Assembly: GCF_025399195.1 (NCBI RefSeq)
Contig: NW_026252087.1
Coordinates: forward strand, 744,001 to 808,000
Direction: 5' to 3'
Length of the DNA stretch: 64,000 nucleotides
Source of the DNA: Umbelopsis ramanniana AG
Taxonomy: Eukaryota; Mucoromycota; Umbelopsidomycetes; Umbelopsidales; Umbelopsidaceae
Position numbers and translations under genes: made by a program. The notes beneath the pieces were generated by a model. That model ran no database searches. It saw only the letters and a list, made by a program, of their open reading frames with translations, and was not told where the DNA came from. Below are positions 21,787-31,889 of the stretch, in pieces; the first letter of the stretch is position 1; each line of letters begins with the position of its first letter.

Positions 21787-23365
21787 ATGACAGACTCTTC
21801 AGGAGAGAAAACAGTAACTGCAGTCGAGTACCTCGAAAACCAGCTGGCGCTCGAAAAGGAGGCTGCTGATATTCTTCCCGGGAAGTTTGAGAATTGCACT
21901 TTCAAATTAGGCCACATACGCCAAGCTGTCTATGCTTGCAAGACCTGCACCAACCTGGACCCACACCACCCTGCTGGAATGTGCTATGGATGCTCCATTG
22001 CATGCCATGCTGATCACGAAGTACTGGAATTGTTTCCCAAGCGCAATTTCCGCTGCGATTGTGGCCTGAAGAGCAAGTTTGGCGGAGCAGCCTGTGAACT
22101 GGATATGGAATCCAAAGCCGGTTCTCGGAACGATGATAACACTTACAATCATAATTTCATCGGACAGTATTGTCGGTAGGTACCATCTCTACGAGGCTTG
22201 AAATTTTTGACCGAAAAACTGACCCCGCTTCGCTACGTTGCATAGGTGCGAAGTGCAGTATGATCCAGAAAAGGAAGAGGGAACCATGTATCAGGTAAAG
22301 ATGACTGCAAATGTGAACTGACATTGAGTCGCATAAAAGTGGAGCATGATGTTACCCACTCGCGCTTCCGTATCGTAGTGGTAGGATGGATATTAACTCC
22401 TTTCGTTCTCATAGTGCGTGACATGCGAAGATTGGTTTCATGAAGCGTGCATAGGCAAGGTGAGCACCATCCGACATCATAGATGAAGTATATACAACAT
22501 TGACTAATAAGTGCCATCATAACAGGTGCCACCTACAGATGATTGGGACGATTATATCTGTCGGGATTGCACTGCAAAGTATCCATTCGTAGTGAACACC
22601 GTAGACAAACGATTTATTTTGGGTATCATAGAAAATGGCGACAAAGTAACTCGGCTCATCGACCATAAAAAGGGTACACATGTACTTGACGATATAGTCA
22701 CTAGAGTGGCATCTAGCCATGGAAACCCATTGAAGCGTAGCCTTGACGAAGGCGATGTACTCGAAGCAAGCATATCCAAGAAAACAAAATTAGATGCTGA
22801 ACTTCCAACAACAACGGATGTGGAAAGCCAGGCACATGATCCAAAAGCATTTCATGGTATGAATTTATTCATGATAATGGGTTTCGGTGGCGATACTCCA
22901 ACTAACTGGGTTCATCGGGATTAGCGGATAAGCTGAAATACAAAACAGACGTATTTTTACGAGAAACTTGGCGTGATGGCTTATGTAGATGTGACAAGGT
23001 AATATAGTCCGCCTTACAACGAATGCCCTCACACACTTGATATCAATGTCTAAAACAATTCCTTCCAACAGTGCAGGCACTCATATCTCGATAACCATAT
23101 CTCGTATCTTCTGACAGCAGAAAACACGTACGAACCAGAAGAAGATGAGGATGCAGGGAATTCAATTTTCGAAGAAGGCATGAAGCAATTAATGCGGATG
23201 GATCGAGTCAAGGCTATAGAGAGTACCATTGCTTACAACACCATGGCATCGCAAATCAAAGAGTTTTTGACCAATTTCAAGGACACCAACAAGACGGTTA
23301 CCAAACAGGACATTGAGGGCTTCTTTGCTCAAAAGCTTGAAGAACGCCGTGGTCATAAAGGGTAG
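21787..23365 (+). CDS. UBR7: UBR7-like protein with UBR box and PHD finger (393 aa)
   Basis: Six exons (21787-22175, 22246-22294, 22415-22459, 22526-22856, 22925-22998, 23072-23365). The UBR box lies at about residues 40-115: CTFKLGHIRQAVYACKTC, AGMCYGCSIACHADHEV and KRNFRCDCG. A PHD finger follows, spread over three exons: YCRCEVQYDPEKEEGTMYQC, VTCEDWFHEACIGK and ICRDC. The third conserved part is VFLRETWRDGLCRCDKC and the helical C-terminus QIKEFLTNF. UBR7 is a histone-linked ubiquitin ligase in animals, and fission-yeast Mlo2 is the fungal relative. A TTTTTTTCAG just before the start could be an acceptor for an unseen 5' UTR intron. Confidence 0.94.
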
Positions 23366-23716
23366 AATAAGAGCTATACGTTGGGCTACTTGATAGCAAC
23401 CGTTATGTGTATTGCTGCTTCCATCAACAGTTTGGCATAAGCTGAACGCGGACATTTTACGCAAAAGCGATATGGAAGCCTGCTATAGCCTCGTAGAGCA
23501 ATAAAATCGATAGTCTGTACACTGAACCACCATATTCAGAAACGGTTTAAAAATGCATGGTGCGCTGTCTAGCTTAGAGAAACGGATATTTTTCTACTGA
23601 AGTGACGGCGGCGGTACGTGATGTCAAGCCGCCGCGCGCGCCAAAAAAAAAAAAAGAAAAGACGCCAGCAACCCTATAATACCGTCATTGAAGCATTCCT
23701 TTTCATTCCCCATACC
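23366..23716. other. Intergenic: UBR7 3' flank and CMP kinase promoter
   Basis: 351 bp. It contains a GC-rich alternating purine/pyrimidine stretch (GCCGCCGCGCGCGCC, about 23628-23642) followed by an A run, roughly 75 bp before the start codon. No coding signal. Confidence 0.5.
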
Positions 23717-24624
23717 ATGTCGCACACAAGGATATTCAGAGTGGCTATCGACGGACCAGCTGCCTCGGGAAAAAGTATAATTCATAAAAGAAACCACTGA
23801 AACCTTCGTTGACGGCTGATTTGCCTTACCATGACCCCACAGGCACTACTGCTAAATTGTTAGCAGAGAAGCTAGGATTCGGGTACATTGATTCCGGAGC
23901 CATGTACAGAGCGGTAAGCACCAGGACAACTCAATTTTTAGGTTTACACCTCGTTCAACTGCTCACCCATACCCCACAAAAACGTCCATAGATAACGTTC
24001 AAATGTTTGCGCATGGGTATATCTCCAGCCGATCCTAAGAACGCTACGGAAATCGGCAAGCTTGCTGCAGCAACCACTATCACATTCCCCAACATGACAT
24101 CTGTCATTCTCGATAAGAAAGAAGATATCTCTTCAGAAATTCGGTCCTCCACCATTACATCCAACATAGGTGGCGTTGCCGCTAACAAGAAGGTGCGAGA
24201 GGCACTTGCTGAAATGCAACGAGGATTGGCTCGTGGCGATTACCCAGAAACCTTTGAAGGTAGAAAAGGCGTCACGCACCATGGTAAATCCATCATGGGA
24301 ATGGTCATGGATGGACGTGATATCGGTACCGTCATCCTACCCGATGCCGAGCTCAAAGTCTTCCTCATCGCCGACAGTCAAATACGAGCGCAACGTCGGT
24401 ACGATGAAATGGTCAAGAGAAATAAACTGGAGTCAGGCGAGACGGTGGAGAAGATCAAGGCCGAATTAGAGCAACGAGATCACGAAGATCGCACTCGAGA
24501 AGTCAGTCCATTGAAACAGGCAAGCGACGCCGTCGAACTCGATACAAGCTACCTTACCATCCAACAACAAGTCGATGCCATTGAGAAATTAATCCTGGAT
24601 AGAATGGATCACTTTCAGGAATAG
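23717..24624 (+). CDS. cmk: Bacterial-type cytidylate kinase (253 aa)
   Basis: Phosphorylates CMP/dCMP with ATP. Three exons (23717-23774, 23843-23913, 23992-24624). The first intron cuts the P-loop DGPAASGKST right at the Lys-Ser, and the motif is restored by splicing. Then come KLGFGYIDSGAMYRA, VREALAEMQRGLARG and VMDGRDIGTVILPDAELKVF, the classical Cmk GRDIGTV motif, plus IRAQRRYDEM, an EQRDHEDRTREVSPLKQA lid region and AVELDTSYLTIQQQVDAI. This is the bacterial Cmk family, not the short eukaryotic UMP/CMP kinase. The introns and the lack of an obvious targeting peptide argue for a resident cytosolic fungal gene rather than contamination. A prokaryotic or organellar origin is inferred. Confidence 0.93.
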
Positions 24625-24749
24625 ACCAAAAATTGCTCGTTTATATTAAACAGAAACATGCCAAACAAAAAGAAAATAAAAAAAAAAAAGGCCCAACAGA
24701 AAATGGGGGAAATTAAATGTACAAGAAATCTATCACATCGGATATTGTT

Positions 24750-26003
24750 TCAATGGCCATGCTCAATATTTAGTATAGCAGGTATAAACATACCAATCAA
24801 AACACAAGCAACTTCTGAACGCGTCATCTTGTCACTATGGCCGCCGTTGACACGGAAGTTGGTATTCTTTTTAGCAGCATGGTTCTTGACTTCTTCCATG
24901 ACATGCATGGCAACATACAAGAACGTGCCTCCAGAAAAGATCAATAACATTCCAGTCCACCACGCCATGTTTTGGTCATCGGGACTGCCCGAGAACAAGA
25001 GAGCCGCATAGGTTAGAATGGCCCCAACCGGAGCCGCCATGGAAAACACAAACAAATGACGACGGATTCTTGCTCGCATGAACCCCTCGTTCATGAGGAC
25101 AGTGGTTAAGGCAAAAGCCGAAGGAGCCTTGTGGATCATGATGGCGAAAAAAATCACAAACGACAAATGTGGATGCCTTGCTGACGCTCCCAAGGCAATA
25201 CCATCAGCAGCAGCATGCACTACCAAGCCGACGGTCGGAGTCATTTGGGAAGGCCCTTTCGGAGCAGCGTGGCGGAACCTTGAAGTTGGAGATAGGTCGC
25301 GACGAGGAAGGGTTTGCTTGTTGGCCGGCGTCGTTTCATTCTCATCATCCCGTTGCTGCTCTTCCTCTAAATCCTCTTCATCCTCCTCCTCCACCGCTTC
25401 AAGCATGAGGTTCAATTCCGTAAATTCAATGGGTGTGGGATGGCCGTTGGAACTGCTGCCATGAACATGAAGGGAGCTGATTTGATCAATAAGAAACATG
25501 ATAGCAAACCCTAACACTAGTGCCAGACCAATGTATTGATGTGCTGAAGTTTCATGGTTGATGGGTACGTCGGACGCTTGAGCATGGTCAATAGCCCCTT
25601 TCGGCTTGACATCATCCATATCATCATTGATGTCAACCTTGGAGCCATATTGTTTGATGGTGTCGTCGCTTGGCGGTACTCGGCGGTCCAACGTGACATG
25701 GTCCCAATTGGCTGGAGCCATGTGGACATCCTGCCAAGCAGCAGGAATGTGCCTCCCTTGAATGGAAGAGGGAGGCAAAGCTGAAGAAGTTGAACCAAGC
25801 TCTTGTGCCGAGTACAACGTTTCTACACCTTCTGGTATAATGATCAGCAGCGCGGTGCCCATCAGAAGACCGACGCTCAAAGCCGACAAGTATCGTAATC
25901 GCGCTTCAGAGAGCTTGAATGCCAGAGGTACGCTACCGGCTAGGAATGAGCCGATCAGCATGGATATCGATAGCAACAGTAGCCATATAGCAGGATTCAA
26001 CAT
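24750..26003 (-). CDS. ZIP metal transporter, ZIP9-like (417 aa)
   Basis: Intronless. N-terminal membrane segments (AIWLLLLSISMLIGSFLAGS, LSVGLLMGTALLIIIPEGVE) are followed by a variable loop with an acidic run (EEEDEEDLEEEQ). The transport core is clear: VGLVVHAAADGIALGASA, the HAxxDGxxLG metal motif, and IFFAIMIHKAPSAFALTTVL, the HKxP motif. The last helices are MLLIFSGGTFLYVAMHVMEE and VACVLIGMFIPAIL, and the end is NIEHGH. The pattern is that of the SLC39A9 group, whose yeast relative Atx2 is in the Golgi. It probably moves zinc or manganese into the cytosol from a secretory compartment. It is convergent with the CMP kinase gene. Confidence 0.93.
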   Translation of the reverse strand: MLNPAIWLLLLSISMLIGSFLAGSVPLAFKLSEARLRYLSALSVGLLMGTALLIIIPEGVETLYSAQELGSTSSALPPSSIQGRHIPAAWQDVHMAPANWDHVTLDRRVPPSDDTIKQYGSKVDINDDMDDVKPKGAIDHAQASDVPINHETSAHQYIGLALVLGFAIMFLIDQISSLHVHGSSSNGHPTPIEFTELNLMLEAVEEEDEEDLEEEQQRDDENETTPANKQTLPRRDLSPTSRFRHAAPKGPSQMTPTVGLVVHAAADGIALGASARHPHLSFVIFFAIMIHKAPSAFALTTVLMNEGFMRARIRRHLFVFSMAAPVGAILTYAALLFSGSPDDQNMAWWTGMLLIFSGGTFLYVAMHVMEEVKNHAAKKNTNFRVNGGHSDKMTRSEVACVLIGMFIPAILNIEHGH

Positions 26004-26114
26004 GGTCCGTCTTGCTTGTTAAAATAGGCTATAGGTGTGACAGAGAATGAACTTGAAAGGTCAGCAGATGTTCTGGGTGGGATTTTTTTTTATTTTTTAC
26101 CACAAAGCGGCAAT

Positions 26115-27896
26115 TTAAACCACTTCGCTCTGCTCATCTCGAGCCTGATTTTCTAAGGCGGCGTCTTCTACATTCACAAGCTCACTCAGCACGGGAAGAA
26201 TATCCTTCATCTCGCTTTCTAATCCATTACTACTGACTTCTTCAAGGTACACGTCAGCATAGATGCCATCCAGTAGGCACTGTCGCAAATACGGTACACA
26301 ACATCGAATGTAACCAGAAGCAAACGATCGTATGACGCTTTGCTCGGTCTTGATGTTCTGCTTTGTCGAGCTATCAGTGAGAAGATAAGGCGCAGCATAA
26401 ATTTGGATTTGTTGAGCAATTTCCAAATGAGTTGCCTCGAGGTAGTTGTTGATAGGCTGGACAAGGGCGATGGGAGCCAATAAGCGAAGTTCATTGAACA
26501 AGCTTAATATAGCGTTGGTAAAAACAGCAATGACGGGATATTCTATTAATTGAGACACTATCTGCTGTCTGCTTTGTCCCTCTGGTGTTTCCTCCGTTTG
26601 CTGCTTGCTACTGGATTTGGTTGCCATCCATTGCGAGGGTGGTATATTTTCAGTTTTAGCTTTGATAATGGCATCCAGAAACCCTTTCTTTGCATCATCA
26701 ATCAAGCTTTGCGTGAGTTTCAACATGGCGTCTTGAAATCGCATGGCAAATAGTGATCGGAAATCCAGCCCGACTCTGCCTAAGGACATTCCACAGTACA
26801 TGAGTTGAGTCAATAAAGACGACAATTGTGAGATATCCTTGATGTTGACTAGATGTTCCTCAATCGTCCGCCGCATTTCCTCCAATATATACGTGACATA
26901 GTCAGATAGTGTTGCACCTGCCGTGAGCAGCTCTGTGGTACCAGACTGCGCTTGATCGTCTGTTGATCCGTATAGCTTGTCGGAGAACATTGAGCTATAT
27001 TGCGTGATGATTTCAAATACTTGTTCTCGGATGACATCGATGTATTGCTTGATGTACTCAAAGGAATCTCTTCCTAACCGCTGCCAATCGGTCTTGCCAT
27101 CCAATTCAACCGTACTGACTTTCTTGACATGTTCTATGCGTTGGTTCAAGTAGTCACCGCGACATCGCAAGAACAATATTCGTAATTCATTTTCTGTTTC
27201 GAAGGAACTCATCTGTCGCAAATAGCCAATGACATTCATGGCGGCTGGTAGCTTGATCGGGCCCCTCAAGAGAGAGATGAGCTGTATTAACATCATGTCC
27301 GACGACCGTTGGACTTTTTCGTGAATATTTTGTATGATGGGAATGTTGTTGTAGCGCATTAATAAAAGTGATACGTGTGCTGTTAGATCCATCGCCTCAG
27401 AGTAATAGCCATTTCGAACACAGGTATCCATGAGCTGAGGGATTTCAAAAATGTCGACAAGGACATCCAAGTCTTCTAGGACTTTTTCGGTTTTCTGTCT
27501 CTCTTCCGTCAAGGCTTTTGCATCTGTAGCGAATTCCTTGCATAGCTGTTCGAAATCAGGCAGTGACTGTGACAGGTTGTTCAATTGATCTTCCATCTTG
27601 ACGAAACTGTCACCAATGTCGCTTCGACATTTCTCGGCTCGAATAAATGTGGGGTATTCTTTAAATGCCAGTGTCATGATTTCTCTCTCGACGGCTGAAT
27701 CTTCCTGTGTGAGCTTATGTGGTTGTGCATGCAGGTCTTCCAGGGACATGGATGTAAGCGTGGCGACATAATCTCGTGCCCATTGTGACGTTTCTATCAG
27801 CTGTTTCTGATTGCCAGTAAGCTGTAAGGCCAGCCTGGAAAACAACTCTTCATTGTCTTCCAGATTCGGTCGTGCAGTCAGTGCTTCCAGGGCCAT
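26115..27896 (-). CDS. COG8: COG complex subunit 8 (593 aa)
   Basis: Intronless. Member of the Dor1/COG8 family; the COG tether guides retrograde vesicles within the Golgi. Family segments include RDYVATLTSMSLEDL, a helical N-terminal region rich in acidic residues, VLVDIFEIPQLMDTCVRNGY, YSEAMDLTAHVSLLLMRY and LISLLRGPIKLPAAMNVIGY, then LRQMSSFETENELRILFLRC, RGDYLNQRIEH and FEIITQYSSMF. The C-terminus is acidic. The ATG at 27896 is used; a GTG two codons upstream is not a eukaryotic start. Upstream sequence is shared with the divergent PQ-loop gene. Confidence 0.93.
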   Translation of the reverse strand: MALEALTARPNLEDNEELFSRLALQLTGNQKQLIETSQWARDYVATLTSMSLEDLHAQPHKLTQEDSAVEREIMTLAFKEYPTFIRAEKCRSDIGDSFVKMEDQLNNLSQSLPDFEQLCKEFATDAKALTEERQKTEKVLEDLDVLVDIFEIPQLMDTCVRNGYYSEAMDLTAHVSLLLMRYNNIPIIQNIHEKVQRSSDMMLIQLISLLRGPIKLPAAMNVIGYLRQMSSFETENELRILFLRCRGDYLNQRIEHVKKVSTVELDGKTDWQRLGRDSFEYIKQYIDVIREQVFEIITQYSSMFSDKLYGSTDDQAQSGTTELLTAGATLSDYVTYILEEMRRTIEEHLVNIKDISQLSSLLTQLMYCGMSLGRVGLDFRSLFAMRFQDAMLKLTQSLIDDAKKGFLDAIIKAKTENIPPSQWMATKSSSKQQTEETPEGQSRQQIVSQLIEYPVIAVFTNAILSLFNELRLLAPIALVQPINNYLEATHLEIAQQIQIYAAPYLLTDSSTKQNIKTEQSVIRSFASGYIRCCVPYLRQCLLDGIYADVYLEEVSSNGLESEMKDILPVLSELVNVEDAALENQARDEQSEVV

Positions 27897-28382
27897 TAGC
27901 ACGAGAGAGGTACGGGACAGTGACCACGGTCTGATCGCCCTCCCATTAGCAATAATTGAAACTGCGCACGTGATATGTTATCCACTTGGCCAAAAACTGC
28001 AACTACCTTGTAAGCAACAGACAGGTAGCGTAAGCCTACACCAGCTGAAGAATAAAGCGTATTGAATGACTAGTATTCTCATCAAACGAGTAACAATCAA
28101 TGATAAAAATGAACAAATCTGATCTATACATCCATAATTGACCTAAGCGAGCTTAAAATTAAAGTCCATACTCAATATGCAATCGGCAGGCAATCATCGT
28201 ATAGTCCGTTGAATCCAATATCCCAATGGTAAACAGGTGCAAGTACGGAACAGCCTTGGGTAATAATTCCAATAGGTGTCTCCTGCTGACACTTCGAGAT
28301 GAAGCCAGTCACGAGTCACCTGCAACCAAGTCCTGGCCCCCAAATCCCCTTCACTCCACTTCAGTCGACCTAATCTGTTCCC
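27897..28382. promoter_or_regulatory. Divergent promoter region, COG8 / PQ-loop gene
   Basis: 486 bp between two start codons pointing apart. I see no other gene and no clear single motif. Confidence 0.5.
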
Positions 28383-29636
28383 ATGGAAGAGCTAACGAAA
28401 TCAACTGGTTGGAATGCTGAAGTTTTGACGACGTTTTCTGTACACGACAAAATATGTGAGCCGCACCACGATGTCTATGCCTTGTATATCAGTTTATTCC
28501 TGTGCGTAGGACTGGTGGTGTCTTACCTTCCGCAAGTAAGGAGAATTACAACATGAATAGCACAATGCACAGTGACTCAACTCTCTGTCCCTACAGCACT
28601 ATAGAATTATATCCAACAAAACCAGCGAAGGTTTCAGCGCATGGTTTTTGTTGCTTGGAGTTGTTTCGGCCACGTCAAGTTTTCTTAATATCATATTACT
28701 ACAGTGGGATGCCATCACTTGCTGCAGCATGCTGGTAAGTCTACATACATGGTTTTCTTCAATTTATAGAAAGCGATTGTAAATGAGTGCATTGCAGTCT
28801 ACAGGATCGTGCTTAGAAAGTCTGATGGGAGTATTCCAGATTGGATTGCAGTGGTGTATGTTTTGCATCATGTAAGTAGTCCGCCGAACCATTATCGTGA
28901 ACTGCATAATCTCATATATCTTCACCAGTTTCATCCTATTCTTACTCTACTTCCCTGAAGAACTCAAGCATGCTCCACATAAACCCAGTTCTTTGCATTT
29001 GGATTTACCAAGGGGCGTTGAACGCAGTGCTGAATGGAAGATATCTCTGGGCATAGCTGTCACCTGTGTCGTTCACTTGGTTGCGTCGGTGATCGTTACA
29101 GCTGTTCTCCTGAAAGTAGTTGGTGGCCCAGAACATTATGCCACCAATCTTTGGGCATCCATACTTGGCATTCTGAGCATGATATTGGCCGCTTTCCAGT
29201 ACTTACCGCAAATTTGGAAAACTTGGCGCAGAAAGGTAAAGAGAAAAGAAATCTGGAGCAAAATGGCTGTACGGCGGGCTTGAGAATCTTTTGATTTACC
29301 GCTATCATTACTTGTAGACTGTGGGAGCTCTGAGCATTCCTATGATGCTACTCCAGACACCAGGTAAGAGAAAGCAGAACTGGTAACGTGCATACGACAC
29401 CATTCATTAACCATACTACAGGATCTGCACTTTTTGTATATTCCATTGCTACACGACCTGGTACCAACTGGACGGCATGGATCACCTACATGGTGACTGG
29501 CATACTACAAGGCACCCTGCTTGTCATGTGCATAGTATGGCATTACCGTAGCAAGCGACTTGGCATTGATGAAATCCATAGCAGTCAAGAAGATGAACCA
29601 TCTGAACGCACTGCACTTCTTAATGCCTCTGAGTAG
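28383..29636 (+). CDS. PQ-loop repeat membrane protein (310 aa)
   Basis: Six exons (28383-28535, 28597-28734, 28798-28871, 28929-29235, 29318-29363, 29422-29636) sum to 310 aa. Two PQ-loop repeats with Pro-Gln at the turn: LFLCVGLVVSYLPQHYRIIS, with exon 1 ending exactly on the PQ, and ILGILSMILAAFQYLPQIWK. About seven hydrophobic segments are present, matching the MtN3/PQ-loop topology. Family members are vacuolar or lysosomal amino-acid transporters or sugar carriers. The C-terminal tail carries acidic and leucine residues (ERTALLNASE) of a dileucine-like sorting signal, consistent with vacuolar targeting. The substrate is not evident from sequence. Confidence 0.88.
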
Positions 29637-30061
29637 TTGTAGCTCAATAATTATGATAGTGCGGCTCTAACGGGGGAGCTACTGCTGTATTTATGTCAAT
29701 GCATTCTTTTCTTTAATTTCAGATGTTGCGTTCATATAAAAAAACCCCCTCTTCCCGCTGAGAAAATTGGCTTTAGGTCAAAGTGGAGGATGCAACTCCT
29801 ATGATTTTAGAGCCGATGCCAGACCGCGAACTAATGTACAGTCTTGTGGACCATGCGTGGTCTGCATGCGATTACGTTCTATCGTGGACTTGCCTTGCCA
29901 ATTTTCATAGAAAAAAAAAAACCAAAATGGATAGGACGAATTACGGAAATAGTACGCTACGTCGATTTTACGTTGTTAATACGCTCAGCTGAGTGACCGA
30001 TAAATGCTTAGCGGCTAGTAAGCAAAGGGGATGGCCAAGGCTTGTTCCACTCTCACTTACC
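29637..30061. other. Intergenic between PQ-loop and coiled-coil genes
   Basis: 425 bp. The open frame at 29783-29992 begins with a non-ATG codon and contains an A run, so I do not call it. The segment should hold the promoter of the next gene. Confidence 0.45.
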
Positions 30062-31626
30062 ATGTTCAATTCCTGGTCTAATGATCGCTCAAGTCCTTCC
30101 AGTCCGACATTCTACTCCAATGGTCCACCTCGATTCAATCGCTCGGTTTCTTCTGACGTTGTGATTCAACGGAATAATAACACCTTTCGTGAGACGTCTG
30201 GGTTTAACCCTGCGCCACAATTTAACCGCCCCTTACTCGACAAGCGATCGCAGACGACTAGCTTTTCATTCGAAGCCCCATCCAGAGATTCGGTCATGGA
30301 GAATTATCGTGACGGAGCCGAGTATAGTTATCTAGCTGGCAACGAAAACAACCGGTATTCCGTTCCACAGTCCAGAAACGAAGTGAACCTCCGTAAGCTG
30401 ACTTCCATACTTTAACCTAAAAATATCAGGGACTCTTGTTTTTTCATTTGGTTCCACATCCTAACATGACTCCAACCATAGAAGGTCGACTAGAGCGTAC
30501 GTCGTCACTCATGGCGGCCAAAGAAGCTATATCGTCGAGCGATCCAGCTTCATCATATACCCCTGCGGACGAGCCCATTGGTGAAGAAGACAGGCATCCT
30601 GACAATCAAAGTGAACAGAATTCTACCGACAATCCGCTCGACCAGAGCCAACCCACAGAAGTAGAAGAACACCCATTGTCTGAACAATCGAAAGAGGAAC
30701 TTTTAAAGCAACTGGAGCACTACGACTTGATGCTCAACCGACTACAAGCAGATTTAGAGCAAGAGACTATACGTAACAAAGAACTCAACGGCGACTTGGC
30801 GCAAACTCGGAAGCAGCTGCATCGACGAGAACAAGAGTATGCACGCATTGAGCATAATTTCTTTGAACACACTAAAATTATACGAGCCACCGATGATGAT
30901 CTATCAACCATTCGTGATTCCTTCAAACTTCTAAAGTACGGCATTACCCGGTTTGTCATGAGTCTCAACAAGAAGGCAGATCGTGAAAAAGCCACTGAAA
31001 AATTCCAAGCCCTGTGGCCGCACTTACCTTTGCTTGAGCTGGGAACCCCTTTGGAACACGGTCATATCAACATGCTCACAGAAAAATTAATCCACCAGCA
31101 TTTGAACAACCTGATTTTCAAAAGCCCGTTGTATCCTGGGTTACATATCAATGGTGCGTACTCTGAAATGAGTCGCTGGTTGCAAGACCACGGCTCGGAA
31201 TTCTCTACCCGCCTGCGACAGCAATTGACGGCTATCATTGCCAAGAGCAAGCCAGAAACCGATATCCAAATGGAAGCCCAGTCTGCTCGGGCGCATATAT
31301 TGGAAGTCGTCTATAATGATCTGGCTGAAATATATGATCCTGTCATGCGCGAAACAGATCAAGCTGCTCAAGATGGCAATGGAGCTTATTATAGTAAAAT
31401 TCGAGAAATCATAGACAAGAGCTTGAAACTCTCTATTGCTATCCGAGGTCAAGACGTTGATATAAGCATCCTGCCTATCCAGGAAGGTGAACAATCCTTT
31501 GACGATGAAACCATGGTAGAGGTCAAAGGCAAAACCGAAGGGAAAATCAAGTTTTGCATTTGCCCACCGTTCTTTGGTGGAGACGGAGAACACGGGTTTT
31601 TGGAGAAGGGCAAAGTCGTTTGCTAG
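30062..31626 (+). CDS. Coiled-coil protein of unknown function (491 aa)
   Basis: Two exons, 30062-30392 and 30482-31626, joined with a phase-1 intron. Residues 1-~110 are Ser/Asn/Arg rich and disordered. After an acidic stretch, a coiled coil spans about residues 180-280 (EELLKQLEHYDLMLNRLQAD, LNGDLAQTRKQLHRREQEYA). A folded helical region follows (IRDSFKLLKYGITRFVMSL, EKLIHQHLNNLIFKSPLYPG). The C-terminus is distinctive: KIKFCICPPFFGGDG and FLEKGKVVC, with cysteines near the end. No signal peptide or membrane segment. I take it to be a fungal family of unknown role, perhaps cytoskeletal, without firm evidence. The start at 30062 was chosen as the first ATG of the frame with good codon use. 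Confidence 0.8.
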
Positions 31627-31889
31627 CTGAGGCATTAGCAAATTATATCATGTTGTTTATACACAACCAATACATCCATTTCTTTTTTTTTTCGTCTCGT
31701 CTGAAATAAAATTATGGCCGTCGACAGTATGTAACAATAATCCAGCCACAGTACAAAAGACCATATACCGGGTTTTTTTTCTTCAAATTTATTGTTTTTT
31801 TAATCTATCAATCTTAAGAAGAAGACATCAGAAAGCTATTGTACATGAATTGAGTATGGCGAGTAAGTTCAGTAGATGGTAAAGACAGA

